Assembly (NCBI GenBank): GCA_005885165.1
Contig: VAXR01000070.1
Coordinates: 1-32,665 of the forward strand
Direction: 5' to 3'
DNA length: 32,665 nucleotides
From: Actinomycetota bacterium
GTDB lineage: Bacteria; Actinomycetota; Thermoleophilia; Solirubrobacterales; Thermoleophilaceae
The stretch's first letter is position 1. Each line of letters begins with the position of its first letter. The translations under genes and the position numbers were made by a program. Under the pieces are notes generated by a model. That model searched no databases, was not told the DNA's origin, and saw only the letters and a list, made by a program, of their open reading frames with translations. Positions 31,604 through 32,665 of this stretch are shown in pieces.

Positions 31604-32665
31604 CTACCGGCGGCGATGCGCGCAACGTCCCCCGCCGCGTGCTACCGAGGCGTGCAGGGGAAGGTCGCGCGACGAGCGGCCCACGGCGATCGTGAAGCAG
31701 CCGGGCGCTACCGCCCAGCGGTTGTGCGAGACGTCCCAGTACGCGAACGCGCGCGAATCCAGCACAAGCCGCACGCGCTTCGAGTGGCCTCGCCGGAGTC
31801 TGAGCGCCTTGAACGCCTTGAGCTGGTGCGGAGGCTCGATCACGCCGAAGTGCGGGCTCGGGATCGTCACGTACAGCTCGGCCACCGTACGCCCGGTGCG
31901 GCGCCCGACGTTGCGCACCGTGAAGCTCACCGCGTTCCCCTTGACCCGCAGGCGCGAGTAGCGGAAGCGCGTGTAGGAGAGGCCGAAGCCGAACGGATAG
32001 GCGGGCGCGATGTGCTTCGCGTCGTACCAGCGGTAGCCGACGAGCACTCCCTCCTTGTAGTACGCGTTCTCGCCGACGCCCGGGTACTTCTCCTGGTCGC
32101 CGGCCGTGGGGATGTCCCCCTCCGCGCGGGGGAACGTCGACGACAGCCGCCCGCCGGGGTCGACCTTGCCGAACAGGACGCGCGCGATTGCGGCGCCGCC
32201 CTGCTCGCCGGGATACCAGGCCTCGAGCAGCGCGGTCACGGTCAGCGCGCCGACGTGGTGGTGGACCAGGAACGCGGTGTCCGTGTCGTCCCCGGCGGCG
32301 CTCGCGAGAGTCGCGTTGCCGTAGACGAGCCCGGCCATGCCCGCGACGGCCGACAGGATTGCGGCCGCACCCGCGGGCCGACCGGCCCGGGCCTCCCACG
32401 CGAGCTGTGCCTCGGGCGCCACGGCGTGAGCACCGGCGCGCCCGTCTCGAGCACCACGATCGTGCGCTTGTTGGCCGAGGCGACGGACTGGATCAGCGAG
32501 TCCTGGTCGCCGTAGGCGTTTGGACACTCGAGCGTGAGGCAGTCGCGGTCCGCGCCCTCTGTCTCGTAGTCGGCGGCGAACACGATCGCGACCGTCGCCC
32601 GCTTCGCGTGCGCCGCCGCCGCGCTCGCGTCGCTGCCGTCGTCGAAGGTCACCTTCACGCGGCGC
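31604..32665 (-). pseudogene. GH3 beta-glucosidase, 5' end outside window, broken by a 195-bp inverted insertion
   Basis: Two parts of one GH3 protein are visible. The upstream part (32665 down to about 32416) reads AIVFAADYETEGADRDC, GDQDSLIQSV and VVLETGAPVLTPWR. The downstream part (about 32233 to 31604) resumes with LLEAWYPGEQGG, FGKVDPGGRLSSTFP, GVLVGYRWYDAK, YPFGFGLSYTRF and the C-terminal FnIII-like domain. Between them lies a perfect inverted copy of 29756-29950 in place of the few residues normally linking PW to LLEAW. The two parts are in different frames; the upstream frame stops at 32242. GH3 enzymes hydrolyse beta-glucosides; this gene as given cannot make a whole one. Confidence 0.85.
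32232..32426 (-). repeat. 195-bp inverted repeat, copy 2 (inserted in the GH3 gene)
   Basis: Identical over 195 bases to the reverse complement of 29756-29950. Homology at the junctions is short: CGCCGTGGCGCCC at the upstream end, which also encodes the GH3 residues PWR, and TGCTCGAGGCC just past the other end, which encodes part of LLEAW in GH3 and part of VLEAL in the source gene. Confidence 0.95.

Noticed and set aside
31616..32515. 299-residue plus-strand frame opposite the GH3 remnant
   Set aside because: Shadow of the GH3 coding strand; GH3 motifs on the minus strand are clear.
1..32665. CRISPR arrays, tRNA/rRNA genes, insertion sequences and phage attachment sites
   Set aside because: No regularly spaced repeats, cloverleaf-type sequences, transposase or integrase frames were seen; the only long repeat is the 195-bp inverted pair, which has no mobile-element genes.

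Overview
The window is very GC-rich and densely packed with genes. It looks like an actinobacterium, most likely of the class Thermoleophilia (Solirubrobacterales-like). The reasons are the six-gene mce block, lysine-rich exported Ig-like proteins, many GTG starts, ATGA/GTGA gene overlaps, and promoter -10 boxes sitting 6-7 bases before the start codon. The lineage is inferred from gene style only. I see no rRNA, tRNA, CRISPR array, transposase or phage gene.

Layout. 1-2000: the end of an exported Ig-like protein, two small membrane proteins on the minus strand, and an MpaB-family (DUF2236) oxygenase. 2063-10392: six consecutive Mce/MlaD proteins in one operon, with no permease or ATPase gene beside them. 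10402-14320: a PfkB sugar kinase, divergent from a quinone-oxidoreductase-like MDR enzyme; then a DEAD-box RNA helicase overlapping a cyclophilin. 14321-16370: a 470-base gap, an aldehyde dehydrogenase and its terminator. 16371-21065: a control region with CRP-like and TetR-like palindromes, then a five-gene run of membrane proteins around a cupredoxin-like lipoprotein. This run is the best candidate here for a poorly described system. 21066-24113 (minus): a TPM-like anchored protein, then an operon of APH-type kinase, HAD hydrolase and an exported protein. 24151-26741: a small exported protein, an RpiB-like isomerase, a MutM/Nei-family glycosylase and an exported DUF11-like protein. 26785-30731: a small conserved protein, a frameshifted short-chain dehydrogenase, peptide deformylase, a double-ACT protein, a CBS-pair protein, a small protein and a multi-pass membrane protein. 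30739-32665 (minus): an alpha/beta hydrolase and a broken GH3 beta-glucosidase.

How genes work together. The Mce proteins should form a lipid-transfer assembly that must borrow a permease and ATPase from elsewhere in the genome; the neighbouring MpaB-type oxygenase may act on the same kind of hydrophobic substrate. The 16593-21065 membrane genes are probably co-expressed as a metal-related or redox-related envelope complex. The kinase/HAD pair matches the first two domains of the ACAD10-type architecture.

Three local lesions lie between 26.7 and 32.4 kb. They are a 17-bp tandem duplication, a frameshifting deletion in the dehydrogenase, and a perfect 195-bp inverted copy of the 29760 gene start inserted in the GH3 gene. 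They may be real recent mutations or assembly/amplification artefacts; sequence alone cannot decide.
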